From Streptomyces echinoruber (lineage in GTDB: Bacteria; Actinomycetota; Actinomycetes; Streptomycetales; Streptomycetaceae), in the NCBI RefSeq assembly GCF_014651135.1, contig NZ_BMWH01000001.1:433194-497193 (forward strand): a stretch of DNA of 64,000 bases, in the 5' to 3' direction. The first letter of the stretch is position 1. Every line of letters starts with the position of its first letter. The position numbers were made by a program, and so were the translations under genes. Below, one piece after another: positions 1 through 9,722 of the stretch. The notes beneath the pieces are model-generated. The model was not told where the DNA came from and searched no databases. It saw nothing but the letters and a program-made list of their open reading frames with translations.

Positions 1-5
1 CAGGC

Positions 6-1514
6 ATGGCACGGATTGCGGTGATCGGCGCCGGGATGGGCGCGATGGCGGCCGCCGCCCGGCTGGCCGTCGCGGGCCACCGGGTGACGGTGTACGAGCG
101 GACGGAGACGTACGGCGGCGCGCTGCGCCGCTTCGAGCGCGACGGCTTCGCCTTCGACACCGGACCGGGGCTGCTGCCGCTGCCCGCGGTCTGGCGCGAC
201 CTGTTCGTCAAGACCGGCAAGGAGCCGCTGGAGGAGTGCGTCGACCTGGTGGAGGTCGATCCGGCGGCGCGGCACGTCTTCGCCGACGGCACCGTGCTCG
301 ACCTGCCGAACGCCTCGCGCGCGGGTGTCGTCGCGGCCCTGGAGGGGGCCCTCGGCGCCGGGGCCGGGGAGCGCTGGGGCGAGTTCCTGCTGCGCGCCCG
401 GGACACCTGGGACCGCACCCGCCGCCCGCTGCTGGAGGAGCCGCTGTGGCCGAACTGGCAGGTGCTGGCCGAGCGCGAGCCCTATCCCGCGCTCGCCCGC
501 AGGCGCCTGCTGCGCACCCGCCGGGCCGCCACGCTCGCCGAGGTCGGCGCCTGGGAGCTGCGCGACCCGCGCCTGGCGGCCCTGCTGGAGAGTCACGCCC
601 TGGCCCACGGCCTGGACCCGCGGACCGCTCCGGCCAACGCGGCCGTGCTGGCCTACATGGAGCACGCCTTCGGCACCTGGTACGTCCGCGGCGGCCTGCG
701 CGAGCTGGCGCGCGCCGTGTACGAGCGGTGCCTGGCCCGCCGGGTCGCGTTCACCTTCAGCGCCGAGGTGACCGGCGTGGTGGACAAGGACGGCCGGGCG
801 GCCGGGGTGGAGCTGGCCGACGGGACGGTCGTGGAGGCCGACCACGTGGTGGCGGGGGTGGATCCGGTCCGGCTGGGCGGTCTGACGGGGCATCCCCTGT
901 ACGGCGACGGTGCCGTGCGGGCCGACCCGGCGGCGCGGCGGCCCGGCCGGTTCACCGTGCTGCTGGCGCTGCGCGGCGCGCGTGAGGCCGGCGCGGCGCA
1001 CCGCACGATCGTGCACGCCCCCGACCGCGACGCCGAGCTGGACTTCCTCGCCGGCCGCCGCGGGGAGCCGGCCCGGCCCACGGTGACGGTGCTGCGGCCG
1101 GACGACGCGGCGCTGCGCCCCGACGCGGCGCACGAGTCCGTCGTGGTGTCCGCGGTGGTGCCCACGACCGCCGGTTGGGGGGCGGACGGCGCCGGCGAGC
1201 GGTTCGCGGACCTCCTCGTGGCGGCCGCCGAGGCCGCGGTCCCCGGGCTGCGCGAACGCCTGATGTGGCGCGAGGTGCGCACGCCGGACCACACGGAGCG
1301 GGAGACGGGCGCCGTGGGCGGGGGCATCCCCGCTCCCGCGCTCGCCGCCGGCGGCGGCCGCTTCCTGCATCCCGCCAACAGCACGCCGCTGGCGGGGCTG
1401 TACCGGGTGGGCGGCTGGTCGCACCCCGGCGGCGGGCTGCCCCACGCGGGCATGTCGGGCGCGCTGGTGGCCGGGCTGATCGTGGAGGGGCCGGACTTCC
1501 GCGGCTCGCAGTAG
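6..1514 (+). CDS. phytoene desaturase-like FAD-dependent oxidoreductase
   Basis: Predicted 502-residue flavoprotein amine oxidase/carotenoid desaturase-type enzyme. The N-terminus has the dinucleotide-binding fingerprint GAGMGAMAAAARL (about residues 8-20), followed by an acidic YERTE strand end and a GGALRRF segment typical of FAD-binding desaturases. The C-terminus has the family signature GLYRVGGWSHPGGGLPHAG, which closes the FAD site. The ATG at position 6 fits because the Rossmann strand begins at once; sequence upstream is outside the window. The substrate is unknown: polyprenyl or carotenoid oxidation is a family-based guess. A 15-bp tandem repeat spans its stop codon. Confidence 0.8.
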   Translation: MARIAVIGAGMGAMAAAARLAVAGHRVTVYERTETYGGALRRFERDGFAFDTGPGLLPLPAVWRDLFVKTGKEPLEECVDLVEVDPAARHVFADGTVLDLPNASRAGVVAALEGALGAGAGERWGEFLLRARDTWDRTRRPLLEEPLWPNWQVLAEREPYPALARRRLLRTRRAATLAEVGAWELRDPRLAALLESHALAHGLDPRTAPANAAVLAYMEHAFGTWYVRGGLRELARAVYERCLARRVAFTFSAEVTGVVDKDGRAAGVELADGTVVEADHVVAGVDPVRLGGLTGHPLYGDGAVRADPAARRPGRFTVLLALRGAREAGAAHRTIVHAPDRDAELDFLAGRRGEPARPTVTVLRPDDAALRPDAAHESVVVSAVVPTTAGWGADGAGERFADLLVAAAEAAVPGLRERLMWREVRTPDHTERETGAVGGGIPAPALAAGGGRFLHPANSTPLAGLYRVGGWSHPGGGLPHAGMSGALVAGLIVEGPDFRGSQ

Positions 1515-1549
1515 GGGCTCTCGCAGCAGGGGCCCTCGCAGTAGGGGCC
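1505..1549 (+). repeat. 15-bp tandem repeat across a stop codon (3 copies)
   Basis: Three copies of CTCGCAGTAGGGGCY. The first carries the real stop (TAG at 1512-1514), the second has CAG at the same place, and the third restores TAG at 1542-1544. The unit is five codons long, so all copies stay in the frame of the upstream gene and the second stop would catch readthrough. Confidence 0.85.
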
Positions 1550-1602
1550 GGCGGCGGGCGCCGGGTCGGCTCAGAGGCGGTACCGCTCGGAAGCGGTGGT
1601 GC

Positions 1603-2589
1603 TCAGAAGCGGTACTGCTCGTCGAACCCGGGCTGCTGCGTCTGCCCGCTGCCCTGGTAGGGGTACGGCTGCTCCGGCGGCAGTTCGCCGCCGTACCCGC
1701 CGGTGCCGCGCTGCTGGGGCACCCAGACCCCGCCGGGCGGGGTCTCGCCGTAGCCGCCGGTGGCGTACTGCGTCTGGCCGTAGTCCTGCTGCCCGTACTG
1801 CTGCTGCCCGGCCTGCTGCCCCGCGTAGGAGGGGTCGTAGGCGGCGCCGGTGCCGGTGGCGTACGGGTCGGTGTAGCCGGCGTACTGCTGCTGACCGGAG
1901 GTGTCGTAGCCGTACTGCTGCTGGGTGTAGCCGGAGTAGTCGTAGGCGTAGGTGTGGTCGGTGCCGTGGGCGGCCGCGGCGTACTGGTCCTGCGCCGGGC
2001 CCGGGCCCTGGGCGCCGCCGTCGGCCGGGCCGCCGTAGATGCCGTAGGAGCCGGTGTCCTCGGGGACGGGCTGCGGCTGGTACACGACGGTGGTCTCGGC
2101 GGCCGTGGGGTCGAGGGGGCGGGCGGGGGTGAAGACGTCGTCGCGGTCGTCGTCGCCGTAGGCGGCCGTGTCGTTGCGGCCGTAGGCGGGGGTGTCGGCG
2201 CCGTAGGCGTCCCCGCCCGGGCCGTCCCCGGCGCCGTCCTCGGCGGCCTGCGGGTCGGACACCTCCAGGGTGGGTTCCTGGTGTGCGTCGCCGCCGCGGC
2301 GGCGGCGCTTGCTGCCGCCGGACTTGTCGGCGCCGGGGCGGCCGACGGCCCAGCCGGCGGCGAAGCCGCGGCGGAACGACAGCGTGACGTACGTCTGTCC
2401 GACCGCGAACGCGGCTGCGCCCAGTCCGATGACGACGACGGACGGGATCAGTACACCGACGACGACACCGAGGAAGCCGGCGAAGGCGAGCAGCCGCCAG
2501 CGCAGGCGTGCCTTGTACTGCAGCAGCACCTCACCGAGCAGCCACAACGCGACGATGCCGAACGCGATGTAGAGGACCGTCCAGCCCAT
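1603..2589 (-). CDS. membrane protein with Tyr/Gln-rich cytoplasmic tail
   Basis: A 328-residue protein of unknown function. Start ATG at 2589 is preceded by GGGAGAGGGG at good spacing. Residues about 3-22 and 33-65 form hydrophobic segments, then a basic KRRRRGG patch follows. The last 200 residues are a low-complexity, acidic then Tyr/Gln/Gly-rich tail (QQQYGYDTSGQQQYAGY and similar). Such tails are common in actinobacterial membrane proteins and may be disordered scaffolds or phosphorylation targets; that is inference. Downstream of its stop a short degenerate copy of the 3' end (about 1571-1590) is visible. It reads in the same direction as metF, with about 56 bp between. Confidence 0.75.
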   Translation of the reverse strand: MGWTVLYIAFGIVALWLLGEVLLQYKARLRWRLLAFAGFLGVVVGVLIPSVVVIGLGAAAFAVGQTYVTLSFRRGFAAGWAVGRPGADKSGGSKRRRRGGDAHQEPTLEVSDPQAAEDGAGDGPGGDAYGADTPAYGRNDTAAYGDDDRDDVFTPARPLDPTAAETTVVYQPQPVPEDTGSYGIYGGPADGGAQGPGPAQDQYAAAAHGTDHTYAYDYSGYTQQQYGYDTSGQQQYAGYTDPYATGTGAAYDPSYAGQQAGQQQYGQQDYGQTQYATGGYGETPPGGVWVPQQRGTGGYGGELPPEQPYPYQGSGQTQQPGFDEQYRF

Positions 2590-2645
2590 GTACGCCCCTC
2601 TCCCAGTGGCCGCTACGCAGTGTGGCGTATTGCGGTGCGGCCGGT

Positions 2646-3569
2646 CTAGGCCCGCGGCGGGTGGTGCAGGCCCAGGTTCTCGTAGATTTCCAGAGTCGCC
2701 GTGGAGTTGTTCAGCGTGATGAAGTGCAGACCCGGCACTCCCTCGGCCAGCAGGCGCGCGCAGAACTCCGTGGCGAAGTCGATGCCAATGGAGCGTACCG
2801 CCGCCGGATCGTCCTTCGCCGCGAGGATCCGCTCTTTCAGGCCGTCCGGGAAGTCGGCGTTGCTCAGCTTGGGCAGCCGTTCCAGCATCTTGACGCTGGT
2901 GACCGGCATGACCTCGGGGATGATCGGGGTCGTGCAGCCCGCCGCCGCCACGCTGTCCCGGAGCCGCAGGTAGGACTCCGGGTGGAAGAACATCTGCGTG
3001 ATGGCGTAGTCGGCGCCGGCCCGGCACTTGTCGACGAAGTGTGCCACGTCGGTGTCCCAGTCGGTGGAGCGCGGGTGCATCTCCGGGAAGGCCGCGACGC
3101 CTACGCAGAAGTCGCCCGCCTCCTTGATGAGGCGGACGAGTTCGGCCGCGTAGGTCAGGCCCTGCGGGTGCGGCACCCACTCCCCCATCGGGTCGCCGGG
3201 CGGGTCGCCGCGCACGGCGAGCATGTTGCGGATGCCGGCGTCGGCGTACTGGCCGACGATGTTGCGCAGCTCGGCGACCGAGTGGTTGACGGCCGTCAGG
3301 TGCGCGACCGGGGTGAGCGTGGTGTCGGCGGCGATCTGCTCGGTCGCCTTCACCGTGCCCGCGCGGGTGGAACCGCCGGCGCCGTACGTCACCGAGACGA
3401 AGTCGGGCCGGACGGCCTCGACCCTACGGAGCGCGTTCCACAGGTTCCGCTCGCCCTTCTCGGTCTTCGGCGCCCAGAACTCGAACGAGTACGTGGTCTT
3501 GCCGGTGGCGAGGATGTCGCGCACGGTGCGGGCGCGATCAGTCCTGGTGGATGCGGTTCCGAGGGCCAT
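2646..3569 (-). CDS. metF: methylenetetrahydrofolate reductase
   Basis: Predicted 5,10-methylene-THF reductase (307 residues) supplying methyl-THF for methionine synthesis; cytosolic TIM barrel with FAD. Family features: [16 protein letters not shown] near the N-terminus containing the catalytic Glu, [22 protein letters not shown] segment (here [12 protein letters not shown]), and a late TQMFF motif. Length is normal for the bacterial single-domain enzyme. ATG start at 3569; a typical location in the metF-Rv2175c-pknL block shared with mycobacteria. Confidence 0.93.
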   Translation of the reverse strand: MALGTASTRTDRARTVRDILATGKTTYSFEFWAPKTEKGERNLWNALRRVEAVRPDFVSVTYGAGGSTRAGTVKATEQIAADTTLTPVAHLTAVNHSVAELRNIVGQYADAGIRNMLAVRGDPPGDPMGEWVPHPQGLTYAAELVRLIKEAGDFCVGVAAFPEMHPRSTDWDTDVAHFVDKCRAGADYAITQMFFHPESYLRLRDSVAAAGCTTPIIPEVMPVTSVKMLERLPKLSNADFPDGLKERILAAKDDPAAVRSIGIDFATEFCARLLAEGVPGLHFITLNNSTATLEIYENLGLHHPPRA

Positions 3570-3656
3570 ACCGGAAGGTTAGTCAGGGGGTGGCGGTCCC
3601 CCAACCGGAGACGGGAGAATTGGGCGATTTGTCGACTTGTTGTCCATCTATTGGAC

Positions 3657-3788
3657 AGCGGGCCGGACGGGACGGGTCCGATGCGACGGATCCGATACGG
3701 CGGACCCGGCACGGCGGACCCGATGGGGCGGGTCCGATACGGCGGGCCCGGCACGGCGGGTCCGATGGGGCGGGTCCGCTCCGACGGG
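3657..3788. repeat. degenerate GC-rich tandem repeats between metF and thiE
   Basis: About 130 bp built from variants of GGCGGACCCGGCACG and GATGGGGCGGGTCCGATACG. No start codon with ribosome binding site and no protein family is visible. The metF upstream part (3570-3656) contains AT-richer sequence that may hold its promoter, but no clear hexamers are assigned. Confidence 0.7.
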
Positions 3789-3789
3789 G

Positions 3790-4494
3790 TCACACCTGGC
3801 GCAGGCGCTTGGCGAACTCCGCCGCCGCGGCGCCCGGGTCGTCCACCTCGGTGAGCGCCCGGACCACGACGACCCGGCGGGCCCCGGCCTCCAGCACCTG
3901 GTCGAGGTTGCCCAGGTCGATGCCGCCGATCGCGAACCAGGGGCGCTCGGTGCCGAGCGAGGCGGCGTAGCGGACCAGGCCCAGGCCGGGGGCGGGGCGG
4001 CCGGGCTTGGTCGGGGTGGGCCAGCAGGGGCCGGTGCAGAAGTAGTCGACGCCGTCCTGGACGGCGGCCGCGGCCGCCTCGGACTCGGTGTGGGTGGAGC
4101 GGCCGATCAGGACGCCGTCGCCCAGGATGGCGCGGGCCGCCGGGACCGGCAGGTCGCCCTGGCCCAGGTGCAGGACGTCGGCACGGGCGGCGTGGGCCAC
4201 GTCCGCGCGGTCGTTGACGGCGAGCAGCTTGCCGTGACGGGCGCAGGCGTCCGCGAAGACCCGCAGGTGCTCCAGTTCCTCGGCCGCCTCCATCCCCTTG
4301 TCCCGCAACTGCACGACGTCGACCCCGCCGGCCAGGACCGCGTCCAGGAACTCCGGCAGGTCGCCCTGGCGCTTGCGGGCGTCCGTGCACAGGTACAGCC
4401 GCGCCTCGGCGAGCCGGGCGCGGGCGTCGGCGGGCCCGGCGGTCGGGGCGGCGGCGGGCCCGGCGATCGGGGCGGCGGCGGAGCTGTCGGGCAT
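3790..4494 (-). CDS. thiE: thiamine-phosphate synthase
   Basis: Couples HMP-pyrophosphate with thiazole phosphate to make thiamine monophosphate. The 234-residue protein shows the ThiE order of motifs: [42 protein letters not shown] split over residues about 75-110, IGRSTHT, and the C-terminal [18 protein letters not shown] phosphate loop. Start ATG at 4494 is chosen because GGGGGAC precedes it; longer open frame upstream has no family similarity. An N-terminal Ala/Pro tail of about 25 residues is extra. It lies apart from the thiOSG operon and I see no TPP aptamer of its own. Confidence 0.93.
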   Translation of the reverse strand: MPDSSAAAPIAGPAAAPTAGPADARARLAEARLYLCTDARKRQGDLPEFLDAVLAGGVDVVQLRDKGMEAAEELEHLRVFADACARHGKLLAVNDRADVAHAARADVLHLGQGDLPVPAARAILGDGVLIGRSTHTESEAAAAAVQDGVDYFCTGPCWPTPTKPGRPAPGLGLVRYAASLGTERPWFAIGGIDLGNLDQVLEAGARRVVVVRALTEVDDPGAAAAEFAKRLRQV

Positions 4495-4797
4495 GGGTCC
4501 CCCGGTTCTCGGTTCTCGGGTCTCGCATTCTCGGCGGCGTCGTGGCCGGCCGGTGGCCGGCGCCGGCCGGCCCCCACGGGCCGGTGCCGGGCCGGGACGC
4601 GGCCCTCCCATGGTCGCGGACGGCACCGGGCCGCCTTCGGGCGGGGGCACGGGTGCGGCCGGTCCCGGTCCCGGTCCCGGACACGCGACCGCCCACGGCC
4701 GCGGCCCGGGACCGCAGCCTGCTGCCTGCGGGGGGTCGGCTCGCGGCCGTGTTCGGTGTTCGGTGGCGTGCTCGGTGGCCGCGCTCAGCGGTCTCGC
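4495..4797. other. intergenic, no gene seen
   Basis: About 300 bp of GC-rich sequence between thiE and the HTH gene. It contains a run of CCGGTC repeats (about 4661-4680) but no convincing coding frame, riboswitch or terminator. The thiE promoter should lie here. Confidence 0.5.
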
Positions 4798-5163
4798 TCA
4801 GACGGCGAGGGCCTGGGCGCGGCGCTTGACCTCCGTGCCGCGGTTCTCCCGCAGGGCCTGCGCGGGGCTGCCCGGCAGCGTGGGGTCAGGGGTGAACAGC
4901 CATTCCAGCATCTCCTCGACCGTGAAACCGTCGTCCCGCAGGAGCGTCAGGGTCCCGGAGAGGCCCTTGACGACCTTGTTTCCGTCGATGAAGTCGGCGG
5001 GGACGTGCAGTGCGCGGTTCTCCCCCCGGCGGACGGCGATGAGCTGGCCCTCCTTGACCAGCTGCCGCACGCGCGTCACTTCGACGCCGAGCCGTTCGGC
5101 GATGTCGGGGAGGGTGAGCCAGGCGGGGACGAGAGCATCGATCTTCGGGTCAATCTCGGTCAC
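4798..5163 (-). CDS. Rv2175c-like DNA-binding protein (winged HTH)
   Basis: A 121-residue protein with an N-terminal helix-turn-helix (LTLPDIAERLGVEVTRVRQL, residues about 16-35) followed by a basic wing (LIAVRRGENRALHVP) and a C-terminal acidic helix region. GTG at 5163 gives the compact family-length protein. The likely relative is M. tuberculosis Rv2175c, a DNA-binding protein known as a substrate of kinase PknL. Here the PASTA kinase lies 4.6 kb away at 9723, the thiazole genes sitting between them, so kinase-regulator coupling is plausible but inferred. Target genes unknown. Confidence 0.82.
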   Translation of the reverse strand: MTEIDPKIDALVPAWLTLPDIAERLGVEVTRVRQLVKEGQLIAVRRGENRALHVPADFIDGNKVVKGLSGTLTLLRDDGFTVEEMLEWLFTPDPTLPGSPAQALRENRGTEVKRRAQALAV

Positions 5164-5366
5164 GCAACCAAGCCTGCCATCCCGCACGGACAGCCGAAAG
5201 TCCGACAGCTCCGGACGGCGGCACCCGGCACGCCCACCGCAGGCCACGGGGCGCCCTCCGGAGGGCCCGGGACGCCCGCCGGAAGCCCCGCCGCGCCCGT
5301 CCGCGGCCCGCGCCCCGTCCGCGACCGCCCCCCGCTCAGCCCGTCGTTCAGCCCGCCGTCCCCCGC

Positions 5367-6659
5367 TCAGCCCGCCGTCGCCGCCTTCAGCGGCCGCGCG
5401 GGATCGGCCAGCAGCCGGGGATCCATGACGGCCCCCGCCTCGATCAGCCGCCCCCCCTGTGTGAGGTCCCTCGGACGGCCCACCGCCAGGAGGGCGACCA
5501 GACGGCCGTTTCGCAGCCAGCACACCGTCCACGCGGGCCCGTCCGCGTCGCCGCGCCAGACGGTGGTGTCGGCCGACGCGTGGTGTCCGGCGTACTGCAC
5601 GAAGCGGCCGAACTGCTCGGACCAGAAGTACGGCACCGGGTCGTAGACTGCCGGCGCCTCCCCGGTGGCCGCGCCGACGATGTTCGCGGCGACGGTCCGC
5701 GGGCCCTGCAGGGCGTTGTCCCAGTGGTGGATCATCAGCCGCTCGCCGTACCGCCCCGACGGGAAGGAGGCGCAGTCGCCGACCGCGTACACGTCCGGCA
5801 CCGAAGTGCGCAGGTGCGCGTCGGCGGCGACCTCGCCGTGCTCCCCCAGCGTCACGCCGGAGCCGGCCAGCCAGGCGGTGGCGGGGCGGGCGCCGATGCC
5901 GACCACCACCGCGTCCGCGGGCAGCCGCGTGCCGTCGTCGAGGACGACCGTGCCGGGCTCGACGCGCTCCACGCGCGCGCGGGTGCGCAGTTCGGCACCG
6001 GCGTCGGCGTACCAGGCGGCCATCGGCGCGGCCACCTCGGCGGGCAGCGCCCCCGCCAGCGGCCGGTCGGCGGCCTCCACGACGGTCACCGCGCAGCCCG
6101 CCTCGCGCGCGGCGGTGGCGAACTCGGCGCCGATCCAGCCGGCGCCCACGACCACGACCGCGTTCCGGCGGGCCAGCACCGGGCGCAGCCGCTCGGCGTC
6201 GTCGAGGGTGCGCAGCCGGTGCACGCCGGGCACGCCCTCGGCGCCCGGCAGGCGGATCGGTTCGGCGCCGGTGGCGAGCACCAGGACGTCGTACGGCACG
6301 GGCCCGGCCTCGGTGTCCAGCACGTGCGCGCCGGGGCGTACGCCCAGCGCGGCGCAGCCGAGCCGCAGTTCGATGCCGAGCGCCTCGAAGTCGACGTCGA
6401 AGGCGGAGTCCTCGGCCTTGCCGAGCAGGACCGCCTTGGACAGCGGGGGCCGGTCGTAGGGCTGGTGGGGCTCGGCGCCGATCAGGGTGACCGTGCCGGT
6501 GAAGCCCTGCTCGCGCAGGGCGACCGCGGTCTGCACACCGGCCATGCCGGCGCCCGCGACGACCACGCGCCGCGCTCCGGACAGGCCCTGGTGCCCCGTT
6601 CCGGAGGGGCCCTCGTGCTCCGCCCCGGACGGGCCGTCGTGCTGCGTCTGCTCGCTCAC
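5367..6659 (-). CDS. ferredoxin/rubredoxin reductase-type FAD oxidoreductase
   Basis: A 430-residue pyridine nucleotide-disulfide oxidoreductase fold lacking redox cysteines, like BphA4/rhodocoxin reductases. FAD motif GAGMAGVQTAVALREQG at about residue 36, NAD(P) motif GAGWIGAEFATAAREAG at about 175, and the second FAD motif DVYAVGDCA at about 300. Likely transfers electrons from NAD(P)H to a ferredoxin or P450 system; partner unknown. The first 30 residues are a short repeat (GPSGAEHEGPSGTGHQGLSG) absent from the family core. About 200 bp of featureless sequence separate it from the HTH gene. Confidence 0.87.
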   Translation of the reverse strand: MSEQTQHDGPSGAEHEGPSGTGHQGLSGARRVVVAGAGMAGVQTAVALREQGFTGTVTLIGAEPHQPYDRPPLSKAVLLGKAEDSAFDVDFEALGIELRLGCAALGVRPGAHVLDTEAGPVPYDVLVLATGAEPIRLPGAEGVPGVHRLRTLDDAERLRPVLARRNAVVVVGAGWIGAEFATAAREAGCAVTVVEAADRPLAGALPAEVAAPMAAWYADAGAELRTRARVERVEPGTVVLDDGTRLPADAVVVGIGARPATAWLAGSGVTLGEHGEVAADAHLRTSVPDVYAVGDCASFPSGRYGERLMIHHWDNALQGPRTVAANIVGAATGEAPAVYDPVPYFWSEQFGRFVQYAGHHASADTTVWRGDADGPAWTVCWLRNGRLVALLAVGRPRDLTQGGRLIEAGAVMDPRLLADPARPLKAATAG

Positions 6660-6743
6660 CCGATCACCTTAGACACATCACCGGACACCTCGCCGCGAGC
6701 ACCTGGCACACCGTCAGACGCACCGCCGGCACCGTCGGCGTCG

Positions 6744-7091
6744 TCAGGCGGCCGGCCCCGGCACCTGCTCGACCACGCTCGTCCCGCGGCCCGGCTGCGA
6801 CTCCCACTCCCAGGTCTCCTCCAGCCGCACCCGCCCGTCGGGCAGCTCCACGACCGTCGAGACGCAGTGCCCGCTGGAGGTGGTGCCGTCGTGCTTGAGC
6901 TGGACGTACCGGAAGTCGAGCCGGTCGCCCTCCCGGGTGCCCACCAGGTAGCCCCGTACGACGTCGCCGCCGGCGTACTCGGCCCAGATCTCGCCGTCCC
7001 GCTCGTGGTAGAGGAACCGGGTGCGCGTGCCCACCTGGCCGGGCGCCTGGTCGGCGACGGGGGCGAGGACGAGGCCGTCGAGCGAGGGCAT
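6744..7091 (-). CDS. conserved small beta-rich protein, function unknown
   Basis: A 115-residue soluble protein with alternating polar/hydrophobic strands (TRTRFLYHERDGEIWAEYAGG, GYLVGTREGDRLDFRYVQL), no signal peptide, no Cys cluster except one Cys. The pattern suggests a small beta-barrel. ATG at 7091. It is divergent from the TPP-riboswitch-controlled thi operon, which starts within about 60 bp. I do not recognise a characterised family; any automated transferase name would need proof. Confidence 0.72.
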   Translation of the reverse strand: MPSLDGLVLAPVADQAPGQVGTRTRFLYHERDGEIWAEYAGGDVVRGYLVGTREGDRLDFRYVQLKHDGTTSSGHCVSTVVELPDGRVRLEETWEWESQPGRGTSVVEQVPGPAA

Positions 7092-7149
7092 GGCGGGCGG
7101 GGCTCCCTTACCGAGGCGCGGGGACTGCGGCTAGGGTGGCCACCGTAGA

Positions 7150-7243
7150 GCACTCGCGGGAGCCCGGACGCACCGGGCTGAGAGGGAGGCTGGCGGCCTC
7201 CGACCGTACGAACCTGATCCGGGTCATGCCGGCGAAGGGAGGA
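7150..7243 (+). ncRNA. TPP riboswitch (THI element)
   Basis: The two diagnostic TPP-binding blocks are present in order: the pyrimidine-sensor CTGAGA at 7178-7183 within the P2/P3 junction after CGGGAGCCCGG, and AACCTGATC at 7211-7219 followed by GGGTCATGCCGGCGAAGGGA. The aptamer end merges into GGGAGGAGC (about 7238-7245), the ribosome binding site of thiO, so ligand binding probably masks translation initiation. This is the standard THI arrangement in actinobacteria. Confidence 0.95.
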
Positions 7244-7248
7244 GCTGG

Positions 7249-8529
7249 GTGTCATCACGTACGTGCGACGTCCTCGTCGTGGGGGGCGGCGTCATCGGCC
7301 TGGTCACGGCCTGGCGCGCGGCGCAGCGCGGGCTGTCCGCGGCGGTCGTCGACCCGGAGCCGGGCGGCGGGGCCGCGCGGGTGGCGGCCGGGATGCTGGC
7401 CGCGGTCAGCGAACTGCACCACGGCGAGCAGACCCTGCTGGGCCTCAACCTGGAGTCCGCGCGCCGCTATCCGGACTTCGTGGCCGAGCTGACCGAGGCG
7501 ACCGGTCACGACACCGGTTACCGGCGCAACGGCACGCTCGCGGTCGCGCTGGACGCCGACGACCGCGCCCACCTGCGGGAACTGCACGCCCTGCAGCAGC
7601 GGTCCGGCCTGCGGTCGGAGTGGCTGTCGGGGCGGGACTGCCGGCGCCTGGAGCCGATGCTCGCACCGGGGGTGCGCGGCGGGCTGCGGGTGGACGGCGA
7701 CCACCAGATCGACCCGCGGCGGCTCGCGGCGGCGCTGGTGGTGGCGTGCGAGCGGGCGGGCGTGGCCTTCCACCGGGTGTGGGCCGAGCGGCTCACGGTG
7801 GCGCGGGAGCGGGCGTGCGGCGTCGTCACCGCCGACGGTGCCGAGGTGTCCGCCGGGCAGGTGGTGCTGGCCGCCGGCAGCCTCAGCGGGCGGCTCGCGG
7901 GCGTGCCCGACGACGTGCTGCCGCCGGTGCGGCCCGTCAAGGGGCAGGTGGTGCGGCTGACCATGCCGAAGCGGTACGCGCCGTTCCTGCACCGCACCGT
8001 GCGCGCCGTGGTGCGCGGCAGCAGCGTCTACCTGGTGCCGCGGGAGAACGGCGAGCTGGTCGTCGGCGCCACCAGCGAGGAGCTGGGCTGGGACACCACG
8101 GTCACCGCGGGCGGGGTGTACGCGCTGCTGCGCGACGCGCACGAACTCGTCCCCGGCATCACCGAGCTGCCGTTGACGGAGACCCGCGCGGGTCTGCGCC
8201 CCGGCTCCCCCGACAACGCGCCGCTGCTGGGCCCGACGGCCCTGGCGGGCCTGCTGCTGGCCACCGGGCACTACCGCAACGGCGTCCTGCTCACCCCGGT
8301 CACCGGCGACGTCATGGCGGACGTGCTGACGACCGGCCAACTGCCCGAGATGGCACGTCTGTTCACCCCGCAGCGGTTCACCCCCGCGCAGCCCGCCGGC
8401 ACCGCACGCCCCGCCAGTGCCACGCAGCCCGCCGGCACCGCACGCCCCGCCAGTGCCACGCAGCCCGCCGACACCGCGCGCCCCGCCGGTACCGCCGGCG
8501 CCGCCGCCCTCACGGAGCAGCCCGCATGA
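7249..8529 (+). CDS. thiO: glycine oxidase ThiO
   Basis: FAD enzyme that oxidises glycine to dehydroglycine for thiazole synthesis. 426 residues from a GTG start 4-5 bp after GGGAGGAGC. GGGVIGLVTAWRAAQRG at about residue 11 binds FAD; later motifs are GGLRVDGDHQIDP, RPVKGQVVRL, YLVPRENGELVVGATSEE and ATGHYRNGVLL, all typical of ThiO. The last 45 residues are a Pro/Ala/Thr tail encoded by a 36-bp tandem repeat and lie outside the enzyme core. First gene of the thiO-thiS-thiG operon; its stop overlaps the thiS start (ATGA). Confidence 0.93.
   Translation: MSSRTCDVLVVGGGVIGLVTAWRAAQRGLSAAVVDPEPGGGAARVAAGMLAAVSELHHGEQTLLGLNLESARRYPDFVAELTEATGHDTGYRRNGTLAVALDADDRAHLRELHALQQRSGLRSEWLSGRDCRRLEPMLAPGVRGGLRVDGDHQIDPRRLAAALVVACERAGVAFHRVWAERLTVARERACGVVTADGAEVSAGQVVLAAGSLSGRLAGVPDDVLPPVRPVKGQVVRLTMPKRYAPFLHRTVRAVVRGSSVYLVPRENGELVVGATSEELGWDTTVTAGGVYALLRDAHELVPGITELPLTETRAGLRPGSPDNAPLLGPTALAGLLLATGHYRNGVLLTPVTGDVMADVLTTGQLPEMARLFTPQRFTPAQPAGTARPASATQPAGTARPASATQPADTARPAGTAGAAALTEQPA
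8389..8496 (+). repeat. 36-bp in-frame tandem repeat in the thiO 3' end
   Basis: Three copies of a 12-codon unit (starts 8389, 8425, 8461), the first two nearly identical and the third diverged. They encode repeated QPAGTARPASAT. The length keeps the reading frame, giving a disordered tail. Confidence 0.9.
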
Positions 8530-8726
8530 ACATCTCCGTCAACGGAGAACCCCGGGACGTCGCTCCCGGCACGGTTCTCGACACCGTCGTCAGGTCCCTG
8601 ACCGCGGCCCCCTCCGGTGTGGCCGCCGCCCTCAACGAAACCGTCGTCCCGCGCGCGCAGTGGGCGACCACCGCACTGTCCGACGGGGACCGCGTCGAGG
8701 TCCTCACCGCCGTCCAAGGAGGCTGA
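8526..8726 (+). CDS. thiS: sulfur carrier protein ThiS
   Basis: A 66-residue ubiquitin-like sulfur carrier. It begins MNISVNGEPRDV and ends with the required Gly-Gly (TAVQGG), which is thiocarboxylated and delivers sulfur to ThiG. Internal ALNETVVPRAQW and LSDGDRVEVLTAV are family hallmarks. The ATG overlaps the thiO stop by four bases, so translation is probably coupled. thiG follows after three bases. Confidence 0.96.
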   Translation: MNISVNGEPRDVAPGTVLDTVVRSLTAAPSGVAAALNETVVPRAQWATTALSDGDRVEVLTAVQGG

Positions 8727-9524
<798 letters not shown>

Positions 9525-9559
9525 GCGGACCCGGGCTTCCGGGCGTACCCCTCACCGCT

Positions 9560-9626
9560 CGGGCCGGCCGTACCGGCCCGGGCGGTCCGGGCGCCCCGAA
9601 CCGGTGCGGCCGGTACGGCCGGCCCG
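9560..9626 (+). terminator. long-stem hairpin after thiG
   Basis: A perfect 17-bp inverted repeat: CGGGCCGGCCGTACCGG at 9560-9576 and its complement at 9610-9626, with a 33-nt loop. No T-tract, as is usual in Streptomyces. Likely terminates the thi operon before the kinase gene. Confidence 0.75.
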
Positions 9627-9722
9627 GGCGCGTCACAGGTGGGCCGCAGTCGTGCTCCGATCCCGTGCCGGTCCTGTGCCGGGCGGAACGGGGTGTCCGC
9701 GGCGGCTCGTAGACTCACCCGC

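Noticed and set aside
4495..4797. Second TPP riboswitch upstream of thiE
   Set aside because: Neither CTGAGA nor the AACCTGATC-type block is present on the minus strand.
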